A stretch of DNA of 11,315 bases from Fidelibacterota bacterium UBA6531 (lineage in GTDB: Bacteria > Fidelibacterota > Marinisomatia > Marinisomatales > TCS55), in assembly GCA_002436185.1 (NCBI GenBank), contig DJKX01000066.1, positions 16,165-27,479 of the forward strand, read 5' to 3'. Under the pieces are notes generated by a model. It saw only the letters and a program-made list of their open reading frames with translations. It ran no database searches and was not told the origin of the DNA. The position numbers were made by a program, and so were the translations under genes. This document shows positions 1 to 7,995 of the stretch, one piece after another; the stretch's first letter is position 1, and each line of letters begins with the position of its first letter.

Positions 1-3000
1 TAATATTTCTACTCCTTTATGTTGTTACCATTGCGTATTTATTTAGTGCTGATAGTTATTTAGATGAACAAATGGAATTTTGGGAAGACCCTACTGTCAT
101 ATCTGAAAATAAAGAAGAAGGTCATGCAACATTAATTCCTTATGATAATCTTGGCGAAGCCATTGCTGGTAAAATGGATGATTCACCAAATTATTTCAGT
201 TTGAATGGTGAGTGGAAATTCAAATGGGTACCCAACCCGAATGAACGACCAGTCTCATTTTATAAAATAGATTTTAATGATAATAATTGGGATAATATAA
301 CTGTCCCGAATTCTTGGCAATTGCAAGGCTACGGTCAGCCTATTTATACAAATATAAAACATCCGTTCCCAAACCCAGATCCACCCAAACCGCCAAAAGA
401 CAATAATCCTGTTGGTTCATTCCGACGAACATTCAACTTACCAGATGGTTGGAATGATGGTCAAATTATTATTCATTTCGACGGCGTAAAATCTGCATTC
501 TTTCTTTGGGTGAACGGTGAAAAAGTTGGATATAGTCAAGGCAGTATGACCCCAGCTGAATTCAATATCACTTCTTTTTTACAAAATGGAGAAAATACAT
601 TAGCTGTTCAGGTGTTTCGCTGGTCAGATGCCGCCTATATAGAAGATCAGGATTTTTGGCGTTTGAGCGGTATTTACAGGGATGTATATCTCATGCATGT
701 TCCTGATGTGCATATCCGTCATTTTAAAGCAATCGGTAATCTCACTGACGATTATTCAAATGGAGAATTATTCGTTACTACACATTTGAAAAATAATTCA
801 TCTTCAACACAACAGGTCAGTTTATCAGCAAAACTATTTGATTCCGCCAACAATAAAATTGCAGATGTAAAACCCCTTGTTTTATCATTGGATGCAAATG
901 TGGAATTGGAAGTCCCCTTAACAATGAGCGTTAAAAAAGTGAACGCTTGGTCAGCAGAATTACCATATTTATACACATTGGTGCTATCCATTCAATATCT
1001 GCAAAATGGGAAAACAGAATTTATCTCCTGCAAAACCGGGTTTAGGTCTGTTGAATTAGTGAACGGGCAAATGCTTGTGAACGGTAAACCAATTATTCTA
1101 AAAGGAGTAAATCGTCATGAACATGATCCGGTAACTGGTCGAACCATCTCCGAAGAATTAATGATAAAAGATATAAAATTGATGAAACAATTCAATATCA
1201 ATGCTGTGCGAACTTCTCATTATCCTAATGATCCTCGGTGGTATGAATTATGTGATGAATACGGTTTATACCTTTATGATGAAGCAAACCTTGAGTCACA
1301 TGAATACTGGTCTAAATTCACTCTAGATCCGAAATGGGAAAAAGCATTTCTGGATCGTGCACAACGTATGGTTTTACGGGATGTGAATCACCCATCAATC
1401 ATTGTATGGTCTTTAGGAAATGAAGCAGGCTATGGACCTAACCATGTTGTTATGGCTGACTGGATTCATGACTACGATCCATCACGATTGATCCAGTACG
1501 AGGCAAAAGACAATCGTTTTCTAACGTGGTTCCTACCAAATCATTTTGATATTATTGCCAATATGTATGCTTCCGTGGAATCCATGATCCAACTGCACGA
1601 TGACAATCCAGAAAGACCGGTAATTCTGTGTGAATATTCCCACGCTATGGGAAATAGTAACGGAAATATTTTTAAATATTGGGAAGCAATTTATCAGTAT
1701 CCAAGACTCCAAGGCGCTTTTATTTGGGATTGGGTGGATCAGGGATTGTTGCGTGAAGATGAGAATGGCAGTTACTTCGTTTATGGTGGAGATTTTGGTG
1801 AAGAGCTTCACGATGGCAATTTTTGTATTAACGGTGTGGTATCACCGGACCGTCAGCCTCATCCCGGTTTATATGAAGTAAAACATCATTTACAAAATAT
1901 AAAAGTGAATCAAATCAACGGTTCTCAAAACAAATATTTGATTGAAAACAGGTATTTTTTCAAAAATCTTGATCATGTGGAAGGAAAGTGGAGATTCCTT
2001 GAGAATGGATATGAAATTTCCACTGGAAAGATCGATTTAGATAAAATAGGTCCTTCTGAAAAACGCCGTGTAGATTTACCGAATATTCATAAAGAATTCA
2101 TTATGCAGCCCGATAAGGAATACGTTGCTGATTTTATTTTCAAACTCAATCGGAATGAATCTTGGGCAAAAAAAGGTCATATACTGGCTATGGATCAATT
2201 TGTACTACAGTCTTCTAATCAAATTCAAAATAAAAGAGTAGTTGATGACTTATCTGTAATAAATGTTCAAGAAATTGATGATACTTTGGTGGTCACCACT
2301 TCAGGAAAAAAGTTTAAATTTGATTTGAAAAAGGGTGAGTTAAGCCAGGTTAGCTTAGATGAACAGGACATATTGGAATCACCACTGACCTTCAATATTT
2401 GGCGGGCACCAACAGATAATGACGAAGGTGGAGGTTGGCGCAGCTTTGCTTCAAGATGGAAAAGAGCTGGATTTGATGATTTAAAACGTATAGTTTTATC
2501 TGTAAATGTTGATGAATTATCGGAAAATAAAGTGAGTATTAGTGTACACGAAAAGCAAAAAAGCAAAAAAGGGAATATTGATGTAAAGTTAAACTATACG
2601 ATAATTGGTAATGGAGATCTGTTTGTGAATATGCAAACGAATATACATGCATTTTTTTCAGTTTTACCGAAATTGGGAATGACTTTTCAAATGCAGGAAG
2701 ATTTTTCGCAATTGAAATGGTATGGTCGTGGACCCCACGAATCGTATATAGATCGAAAACATGGTGCCATGCTGGGGATTTATTCGGGAACAGTGAAAGA
2801 TCAGTATTTTCCTTATGTTCGTCCACAGGAGAATGGAAATAAATCCGATGTTCGCTGGGCCAGCTTAACCAACGATGATGGTGCAGGTGTCATCATCTAT
2901 GGTATGCCTGAATTTAATTTAAGTACCCATCATTACTCATTGCAGAATATCACGGAAGCGACTCATACGTATATGGTGGATCAAGATGGACCGGTAACTG

Positions 3001-3164
3001 TGAATGTAGATCATAAAGTAATGGGTCTTGGGGGTGATGATAGTTGGAATCCACGAACACATGATGAATTTTTAATTCACCCAGATCAATATGTATATTC
3101 ATTCTTATTACGGTATAGTAATAACGTTGAAAACGACCTATCTTTAACTAACCCTAATAAATAA
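1..3164 (+). CDS. lacZ: Beta-galactosidase, GH2 LacZ type, exported, 5' partial
   Basis: The enzyme hydrolyses terminal beta-D-galactosides with retention, probably in the periplasm or anchored to the envelope. Numbering from the ATG at 72, the order is a sugar-binding jelly-roll domain (about 40-210), Ig-like domains, a TIM barrel (about 330-620), and a C-terminal LacZ small-chain beta-sandwich (about 760-1020). The acid/base is E451 in WSLGNEAGYG and the nucleophile is E521 in ILCEYSHAMGNS. YTN (92-94), DQDFWRLSGIYRD and DEANLESHE match known LacZ active-site and metal-ligand regions. The frame stays open from 72 back to codon 3-5 and encodes a hydrophobic signal-like segment, so the true start lies left of the window and the ATG at 72 is internal. 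Visible length, about 1,053 aa, is close to the 1,024 aa of E. coli LacZ. All catalytic motifs are intact. The exact galactoside is unknown. Confidence 0.95.
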   Translation, partial: IFLLLYVVTIAYLFSADSYLDEQMEFWEDPTVISENKEEGHATLIPYDNLGEAIAGKMDDSPNYFSLNGEWKFKWVPNPNERPVSFYKIDFNDNNWDNITVPNSWQLQGYGQPIYTNIKHPFPNPDPPKPPKDNNPVGSFRRTFNLPDGWNDGQIIIHFDGVKSAFFLWVNGEKVGYSQGSMTPAEFNITSFLQNGENTLAVQVFRWSDAAYIEDQDFWRLSGIYRDVYLMHVPDVHIRHFKAIGNLTDDYSNGELFVTTHLKNNSSSTQQVSLSAKLFDSANNKIADVKPLVLSLDANVELEVPLTMSVKKVNAWSAELPYLYTLVLSIQYLQNGKTEFISCKTGFRSVELVNGQMLVNGKPIILKGVNRHEHDPVTGRTISEELMIKDIKLMKQFNINAVRTSHYPNDPRWYELCDEYGLYLYDEANLESHEYWSKFTLDPKWEKAFLDRAQRMVLRDVNHPSIIVWSLGNEAGYGPNHVVMADWIHDYDPSRLIQYEAKDNRFLTWFLPNHFDIIANMYASVESMIQLHDDNPERPVILCEYSHAMGNSNGNIFKYWEAIYQYPRLQGAFIWDWVDQGLLREDENGSYFVYGGDFGEELHDGNFCINGVVSPDRQPHPGLYEVKHHLQNIKVNQINGSQNKYLIENRYFFKNLDHVEGKWRFLENGYEISTGKIDLDKIGPSEKRRVDLPNIHKEFIMQPDKEYVADFIFKLNRNESWAKKGHILAMDQFVLQSSNQIQNKRVVDDLSVINVQEIDDTLVVTTSGKKFKFDLKKGELSQVSLDEQDILESPLTFNIWRAPTDNDEGGGWRSFASRWKRAGFDDLKRIVLSVNVDELSENKVSISVHEKQKSKKGNIDVKLNYTIIGNGDLFVNMQTNIHAFFSVLPKLGMTFQMQEDFSQLKWYGRGPHESYIDRKHGAMLGIYSGTVKDQYFPYVRPQENGNKSDVRWASLTNDDGAGVIIYGMPEFNLSTHHYSLQNITEATHTYMVDQDGPVTVNVDHKVMGLGGDDSWNPRTHDEFLIHPDQYVYSFLLRYSNNVENDLSLTNPNK
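3..50 (+). other. Signal peptide or membrane anchor coding segment of the beta-galactosidase
   Basis: In the lacZ reading frame, codons 3-50 read IFLLLYVVTIAYLFSA, followed by DSYLDEQ and then the methionine at 72. A continuous hydrophobic stretch ending in a small-x-small type FSA before charged residues is what a signal peptide h-region and cleavage site look like. The N-terminal basic part would lie outside the window. It could also remain as an uncleaved membrane anchor. No lipobox cysteine is visible, so a lipoprotein is not supported. Confidence 0.8.
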
Positions 3165-3165
3165 T

Positions 3166-4794
3166 ATGAATACAATCTCTATTTTAACATTTATCGTGGC
3201 CACAAGCGCTGTAGCAATTTTCACCTACCGCATTGTGCATCGGATGAAAAAGTCCGATAATGCTGCTGAAGAATATTTCACAGGCGGAAGAGCATTAGCC
3301 TGGCCTGTGGTGGCTGGTTCACTTTTATTGACTAACTTATCGACAGAACAATTGGTAGGTTTAAACGGTGCTGTATTTGGAGACAAAGCTTTGGTGGGCA
3401 TTGCCTGGGAAGCTTTGGCGGCCTTTGCCATGATTGCCACAGCGCTGGTTTTTTTGCCGCGGTATCTGGCCAGCGGTTTTACCACTACCCCTGCTTTTCT
3501 GGAAAAGCGTTTTGATAAAACGACCCGCTCCATGGTTTCCGGTCTTTTCCTTTTTGGATATGTGACTGTACTGCTTCCCGTTGTTCTTTATACAGGTTCT
3601 TTGGCTTTAATTGGAATGTTTGATCTAAACCTGCCTTTATGGTTTGTTGTTGCTTCAATTGGAATATTGGGAAGTTCGTATGCCATTTTTGGCGGATTGA
3701 AATCAGTTGCGGTGAGTGATACGATCAATGGAATTGGACTTTTGGTTGGAGGATTGGCCATTCCATTTTTAGCTTTAATTGCGTTGGGCGAAGGGTCATT
3801 CTTTTCAGGATTGGCAACACTTGTGAAAGATAATCCGGAATATTTAGCCGTGATGACCCAAACCAATGTAGATAATAAAGTTGTGTCCGTTCCCTGGCCA
3901 ACATTGCTTACGGGGATGATGTTCATCCAGGTCTTTTACTGGTCAACGAATCAGGTTATTGTTCAGCGTGCCATGGCAGCCAAAAGTTTGGCTGAAGGGC
4001 AGAAGGGTGTACTTTTTGCATCAGCCATGAAATTGGTGGGGCCATTAATGTTGTGTTTACCCGGGATCATTGCCCTACATATGACCGATCTGACCATCGA
4101 AAAACAAGACCAAGTCTATGGTGTTATCGTTCGACATGTTTTGCCTGATTGGTCCCTTGGTTTGTTTGCAGCTGTATTGATGGGATCAATCTTAAGTTCG
4201 TTTAATTCTGCATTGAATAGCGCATCGACACTATTTTCCTTGCAATTCTATAAGGGCTATATCAATCCATCTGCCACAGGAAAACAAATTGTTTCAACTG
4301 GGAAAAAATTTAGTATTGGATTAGCCATTGCGTCCATCTTTATTGCACCAATATTGGATCAAATGCAGTCCATCTTTGAATACCTGCAAAAAGTGAATGG
4401 ACTTTACAGTGTTCCCATTATTGGAATATTTCTTTTAGGGATCACAACAAAGCATATTCCGGCATTGGCAGCAAAAGTAGGTATGGTTGTCGGGATGGCA
4501 TTCTATGCATTTTTTACGTTTATTAATATAAAAGATGTTCCTGAATATTTTGCTAATGGAGATGGAGATTTACACTGGCTTCACGGCTATTTCATTAGTT
4601 TTATTGCATCGATCCTTACCATGCTGATCATTGGCTATATTAAGCCTAAATCGGCTGATGAGATCGCCATCAGCGATCAACGTGATCCTGCCCCGGTTGA
4701 TATGACTCCCTGGCCACAAGCAAAAAATGTATCCCTTTCGATTATGGGAATAACGGTTGGTATCTATTTAGTCTTAACAATCATTTCCAGTTAA
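3166..4794 (+). CDS. Sodium:solute symporter (SSS family), YidK/vSGLT-like sugar transporter
   Basis: This 542-residue inner-membrane protein with about 14 hydrophobic segments belongs to the SSS (SLC5) family, which couples Na+ entry to solute uptake. The N-terminal pattern YFTGGRALAWPVVAGSLL followed by TNLSTEQLVGLNG resembles E. coli YidK and Vibrio vSGLT. Residues that appear to correspond to the vSGLT galactose site are present: E82 in WEALAAF, N262 in YWSTNQVIVQR, K280 in AEGQKGVLFAS and Q408 in FEYLQKVNG. The Na+ site region SSFNSALNSASTLFS (344-358) is also conserved. This supports a hexose, probably galactose, as substrate, by my own alignment from memory. The start lies one base after the lacZ stop, with no Shine-Dalgarno sequence in the preceding 25 nt, so it is probably translated by coupling to lacZ. 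Function as the galactose uptake partner of the enzyme is inferred. Confidence 0.9.
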   Translation: MNTISILTFIVATSAVAIFTYRIVHRMKKSDNAAEEYFTGGRALAWPVVAGSLLLTNLSTEQLVGLNGAVFGDKALVGIAWEALAAFAMIATALVFLPRYLASGFTTTPAFLEKRFDKTTRSMVSGLFLFGYVTVLLPVVLYTGSLALIGMFDLNLPLWFVVASIGILGSSYAIFGGLKSVAVSDTINGIGLLVGGLAIPFLALIALGEGSFFSGLATLVKDNPEYLAVMTQTNVDNKVVSVPWPTLLTGMMFIQVFYWSTNQVIVQRAMAAKSLAEGQKGVLFASAMKLVGPLMLCLPGIIALHMTDLTIEKQDQVYGVIVRHVLPDWSLGLFAAVLMGSILSSFNSALNSASTLFSLQFYKGYINPSATGKQIVSTGKKFSIGLAIASIFIAPILDQMQSIFEYLQKVNGLYSVPIIGIFLLGITTKHIPALAAKVGMVVGMAFYAFFTFINIKDVPEYFANGDGDLHWLHGYFISFIASILTMLIIGYIKPKSADEIAISDQRDPAPVDMTPWPQAKNVSLSIMGITVGIYLVLTIISS

Positions 4795-4805
4795 TTCAAC
4801 CTAAA

Positions 4806-4824
4806 TACTATTTGGTACGATTTG
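4806..4824 (+). repeat. Tandem 9-mer with 10-bp period
   Basis: TACTATTTG (4806-4814) is followed after one base by TACGATTTG (4816-4824), with one mismatch. A 10-bp period places both copies on the same face of the helix, as expected for a protein-binding site, but chance in AT-rich DNA is a real alternative. Confidence 0.4.
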
Positions 4825-4882
4825 AAAAACAGATCAAATAAGTGAACACATCAAGTCTTGAATAATTACATTATTAATTATT

Positions 4883-4887
4883 AGGAG
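4883..4887 (+). promoter_or_regulatory. Shine-Dalgarno site of the GH109-like gene
   Basis: AGGAG stands 6 nt before the ATG at 4894. It is the strongest ribosome binding site in the cluster, fixes the start of the Tat signal, and marks this gene as an independent translation start, unlike the two symporters. Confidence 0.8.
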
Positions 4888-4893
4888 ATAATT

Positions 4894-6261
4894 ATGTCCA
4901 AAGAAATTAATAGACGAACTTTTATTAAAACAGCTGCAATAGCTGGAGCTTCTGTCTCCTTAATGCCAACATCCTTATTTGCTTTACGTGCGCAGCAACG
5001 GGTTAAAATGGGTTTCATTGGAACCGGAATGCGGGGTCAATGGATGCTCTGGCTCGCATGTAAGTACCCGGAAGTGGACATTCCTGCCATTTGTGATATT
5101 GACGATGGTATGATTGATTCAGCCTTGAAGATCTTAAAAGATGGGGGTAAACCGGAACCAAGGGTGTACAAAAGGGGCGATGAAGATTTCCGAAACATGG
5201 TAGCCAATGAAGACCTGGACGGTGTGTATATCGCCACACCATGGGAATGGCACCACCCCATGGCCATCGCCGCCATGAAGAACGGAATCAATGTTGGGAC
5301 TGAAGTGCCAGTTGCTTTAACCGTCCGTGATTGCTGGGATTTAGTAAATACGTCTGAAAAGACAGACATGAATTGCATGATAATGGAAAATGTCTGCTAC
5401 CGCAGGGATGTTATGGCAGTATTGAATATGGTGCGGCAGGGCTTATTTGGAGAACTGCTTCATTGCCAGGGCGGATACCAGCACGACCTGCGCCATGTGA
5501 AATTCAATGACGGAAAAAATCCTTACGGCGGTGGCGTTGAATTTGGTGAAAAAGGATATTCAGAAGCCAAGTGGCGCACTCAGCATTCTGTGGAACGAAA
5601 TGGTGATCTTTATCCCACTCACGGATTGGGTCCTGTCAGTACAATGCTGGACATTAATCGTGGAAACCGTATGGTTCATCTTACATCCACGGCTACGCAA
5701 TCTCGTGGACTTCATAATTATATTGTGGATAATAGCGGGCCGGACCATCTCAACGCCAATGTAGAATTCAAACTGGGTGACGTTGTGACCACCGTTATCA
5801 AATGTGACAACGGACAGAGTATCATGTTAAGCCACGACACGAATTCACCAAGGCCTTATTCATTGAATTTCAGGGTTCAAGGCACAAAGGGAATTTGGAT
5901 GGTGGACAATAATTCTATTTATATTGAAGGGAAGAGCCCTGAAGCACACAAGTGGGAACCGGATGAAACTTACATGGAGAAATATGATCATCCACTCTGG
6001 AAACGATTTTCAGATGCGAAAAATACAATTAGCCACACAGGCCATGGGGGGATGGACTTTTTCATTCTCCGAGCTTTTATAGAGTTTCTGAAAGGTGCAG
6101 ACCCGGTTATTGATGTCTATGACGCCGTGAGCATGAGTGTCATCAGTCCGCTGTCTGAAAAATCAATTAGACTCGGAAGTGCTGCTGTAAAGATTCCCGA
6201 TTTTACCCGTGGAAAATGGAAGACTAATAAGCCGATCTTTGGATTGAATGATTATATGTAA
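4894..6261 (+). CDS. Tat-exported Gfo/Idh/MocA-family protein, GH109-like (putative alpha-N-acetylgalactosaminidase)
   Basis: GH109 enzymes use tightly bound NAD+ for transient oxidation of the sugar during glycoside cleavage; the founding members remove alpha-linked GalNAc. The 455-residue protein begins with a twin-arginine signal (NRRTFIK, residues 6-12, then a hydrophobic stretch to about residue 30), so it would be folded with cofactor and exported. The Rossmann motif GFIGTGMRG (40-48) binds NAD. TPWEWHHP (115-122), ENVCYRRD (165-172), YPTHGLGP (240-247, carrying the conserved catalytic-type H243) and GHGGMDF (383-389) are recalled GH109 signatures. Length fits the family (about 440-460 aa). 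It ends directly against the next gene, a symporter. A different oxidative glycosidase specificity, or a plain sugar dehydrogenase, remains possible because the superfamily is broad and annotation by similarity to GH109 overcalls GalNAc specificity. Confidence 0.85.
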   Translation: MSKEINRRTFIKTAAIAGASVSLMPTSLFALRAQQRVKMGFIGTGMRGQWMLWLACKYPEVDIPAICDIDDGMIDSALKILKDGGKPEPRVYKRGDEDFRNMVANEDLDGVYIATPWEWHHPMAIAAMKNGINVGTEVPVALTVRDCWDLVNTSEKTDMNCMIMENVCYRRDVMAVLNMVRQGLFGELLHCQGGYQHDLRHVKFNDGKNPYGGGVEFGEKGYSEAKWRTQHSVERNGDLYPTHGLGPVSTMLDINRGNRMVHLTSTATQSRGLHNYIVDNSGPDHLNANVEFKLGDVVTTVIKCDNGQSIMLSHDTNSPRPYSLNFRVQGTKGIWMVDNNSIYIEGKSPEAHKWEPDETYMEKYDHPLWKRFSDAKNTISHTGHGGMDFFILRAFIEFLKGADPVIDVYDAVSMSVISPLSEKSIRLGSAAVKIPDFTRGKWKTNKPIFGLNDYM

Positions 6262-7995
6262 ATGACACTTTCAACTATAGACTGGATCATTGTCGGCGCT
6301 TATTTTGCTCTTTCTCTCGCTGTGGGGCTTTGGGCTTCGAAGCAAGCTGGGAAAGATACGAGGTCGTTCTTTTTAGCGGGACGCAATATGCCCTGGTGGC
6401 TTTTGGGCGTATCTATGGTGGCTACAACCTTTTCTACCGATACACCAAATCTGGTAACTGATCTTGTTCGCCAGAACGGTGTTTCAGGAAACTGGGCCTG
6501 GTGGGCATTTCTGCTTACCGGAATGCTTACTGTTTTTGTCTATGCTCGACTCTGGCGACGGTCAGGTGTCCTCACAGATATTGAATTTTACGAACTTCGG
6601 TACTCGGGTAGGGCGGCAGCATTTTTACGCGGCTTCCGTGCTTTGTATCTGGGATTAGTCTTTAATGTGTTAGTCATGGGTGCTGTGAGTCTGGCGGCGG
6701 TGAAATTCGGGGAAATTGTATTGGGATTACCCGGCTGTGTGACGCTCACCATCGCCTGTTCCATTACGCTGGCATATTCGGCATTGGGCGGACTTAAAGC
6801 TGTCATCATCACGGACTTCGTTCAATTTACGTTGGCCATGATCGGCTCGATCTGGGGGATGTTTTACATCCTTGGTTTACCAGAGATTGGCGGCTTATCA
6901 AAATTAATCACTCACGCTAATGTAACCGATAAACTGGCTTTAATTCCTGATCTGTCTGATCCCAACATATGGGTGCCGGTTTTACTGGTTCCCCTGGCGG
7001 TCCAATGGTGGGCCAGCTATTATCCCGGAGCAGAACCCGGCGGCGGCGGCTACATTGCTCAAAGAATGTTCTCCGCCAAGGATGAAAAAAATGCAGTTGG
7101 TGCTACATTTTTGTTCAATGTAGCACATTACGCCCTGCGCCCCTGGCCATGGATATTGATTGCACTTTCATCGCTCATTATTTTTCCTGAACTGGCGGAT
7201 ATTCAAAAAGCGTTCCCAAATTTGCCTGCTGACAAACTGGGCCACGATGTGGCTTACCCTGCCATGCTTACCTTATTACCATCAGGGTTGTTAGGGCTCG
7301 TGGCTGCTTCACTCATTGCTGCATTTATGAGTACCATGTCCACCCAGTTGAATCTTGGTGCCAGTTATTTAGTGAATGATTTTTATCACCGATTCATTAA
7401 ACAGAATGCGTCTGAAAAAGAATTGGTCATGGCAGGGCGACTGTTTACGGTTATTTCTATCATTTTAGGCGGCGGACTTGGTCTGCTGCTTACCAGTGCC
7501 GGACAGGCATTTACATTACTGCTAATGATCGGTGCAGGTACTGGACTCATTTATATATTGCGCTGGTTCTGGTGGCGGATCAATGCCTATACGGAAATTG
7601 TGGCCATGATCAGTTCAATTATTATTGCCGGTTATTTCAATTTTGGTGATTCCGCTTTGGAGGGTTGGCAAAAGATTGTAATAGGCGCTGTACTAACGAC
7701 CATTGTTTGGGTTACGGCAACGTACTTTACACCACCAGATGATGAAGATACACTCCGAAAATTTGTTAAGAAAGTAAATCCAGGCGGCCCCGGTTGGGTA
7801 AAATATTCAGATGGTGTTTCAGCAGAACCGTGGCCTGTACCCAATGGTATCTTATCGATGCTTTTGGGATGTGTGGCTGTCTATGGATTTTTATTGGGTG
7901 TGGGACAATTTATCTATGGTCACAATGACTCTGGATTATTGGTGTGTGGCATTGGAGCAATTGCAACATTAGGATTGGTGAAACTATGGAAATAA
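6262..7995 (+). CDS. Sodium:solute symporter (SSS family), second and distinct copy
   Basis: A 577-residue polytopic membrane transporter of the SSS family, expected to import an organic solute with Na+. The N-terminus FFLAGRNMPWWLLGVSMV followed by ATTFSTDTPN is a typical TM1 signature. AYSALGGLKAVIITDFVQF (171-189) and FMSTMSTQLNLGASYLVNDFY (from about residue 355) are the usual family core and Na+ site. It is not a duplicate of the first symporter: the vSGLT-like sugar residues are not recognisable, and a glycine-rich segment (PGAEPGGGGYIAQRMFSAKD, about 255-274) stands where the first copy has its NQ-R motif. It starts on the base after the preceding stop codon, without a Shine-Dalgarno sequence, so translation should depend on the GH109-like gene. 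Substrate is unknown; a product of that neighbour, such as a modified or amino sugar, is a reasonable inference. Confidence 0.9.
   Translation: MTLSTIDWIIVGAYFALSLAVGLWASKQAGKDTRSFFLAGRNMPWWLLGVSMVATTFSTDTPNLVTDLVRQNGVSGNWAWWAFLLTGMLTVFVYARLWRRSGVLTDIEFYELRYSGRAAAFLRGFRALYLGLVFNVLVMGAVSLAAVKFGEIVLGLPGCVTLTIACSITLAYSALGGLKAVIITDFVQFTLAMIGSIWGMFYILGLPEIGGLSKLITHANVTDKLALIPDLSDPNIWVPVLLVPLAVQWWASYYPGAEPGGGGYIAQRMFSAKDEKNAVGATFLFNVAHYALRPWPWILIALSSLIIFPELADIQKAFPNLPADKLGHDVAYPAMLTLLPSGLLGLVAASLIAAFMSTMSTQLNLGASYLVNDFYHRFIKQNASEKELVMAGRLFTVISIILGGGLGLLLTSAGQAFTLLLMIGAGTGLIYILRWFWWRINAYTEIVAMISSIIIAGYFNFGDSALEGWQKIVIGAVLTTIVWVTATYFTPPDDEDTLRKFVKKVNPGGPGWVKYSDGVSAEPWPVPNGILSMLLGCVAVYGFLLGVGQFIYGHNDSGLLVCGIGAIATLGLVKLWK

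Larger units (their letters stand above)
4795..4893 (+). promoter_or_regulatory. Intergenic region, possible internal promoter/operator
   Basis: This 99-nt AT-rich gap is the only real break within the sugar cluster, whose other junctions have gaps of 0-1 nt or a 10-nt overlap. It contains a tandem 9-mer (4806-4824), a short perfect palindrome TCAAGTCTTGA (4851-4861) and an AT-rich stretch with TAATTA inverted copies before the ribosome binding site. I find no convincing -35/-10 pair and no hairpin with a U-tract, so a promoter or operator here is suggested by position and repeats only. Confidence 0.3.

Noticed and set aside
3225..3926. Two long antisense frames opposite the first symporter
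   Set aside because: They mirror the coding frame of a clear membrane protein, have no ribosome binding site or known motif, and are explained by codon composition.
5015..5378. Antisense frames opposite the GH109-like gene
   Set aside because: They lie entirely within a well-supported gene with conserved motifs on the + strand and show no family features.
7944..7985. The longer kinase start at ATG 7944
   Set aside because: The 14 extra residues (MWHWSNCNIRIGET) have no family counterpart, and 7986 places the GHMP motif 1 at the normal position.
3166..7995. Possible recent duplication of the symporter gene
   Set aside because: The two proteins share only family-level motifs and differ in N-terminal signature and substrate-site region, so they are distant paralogues.
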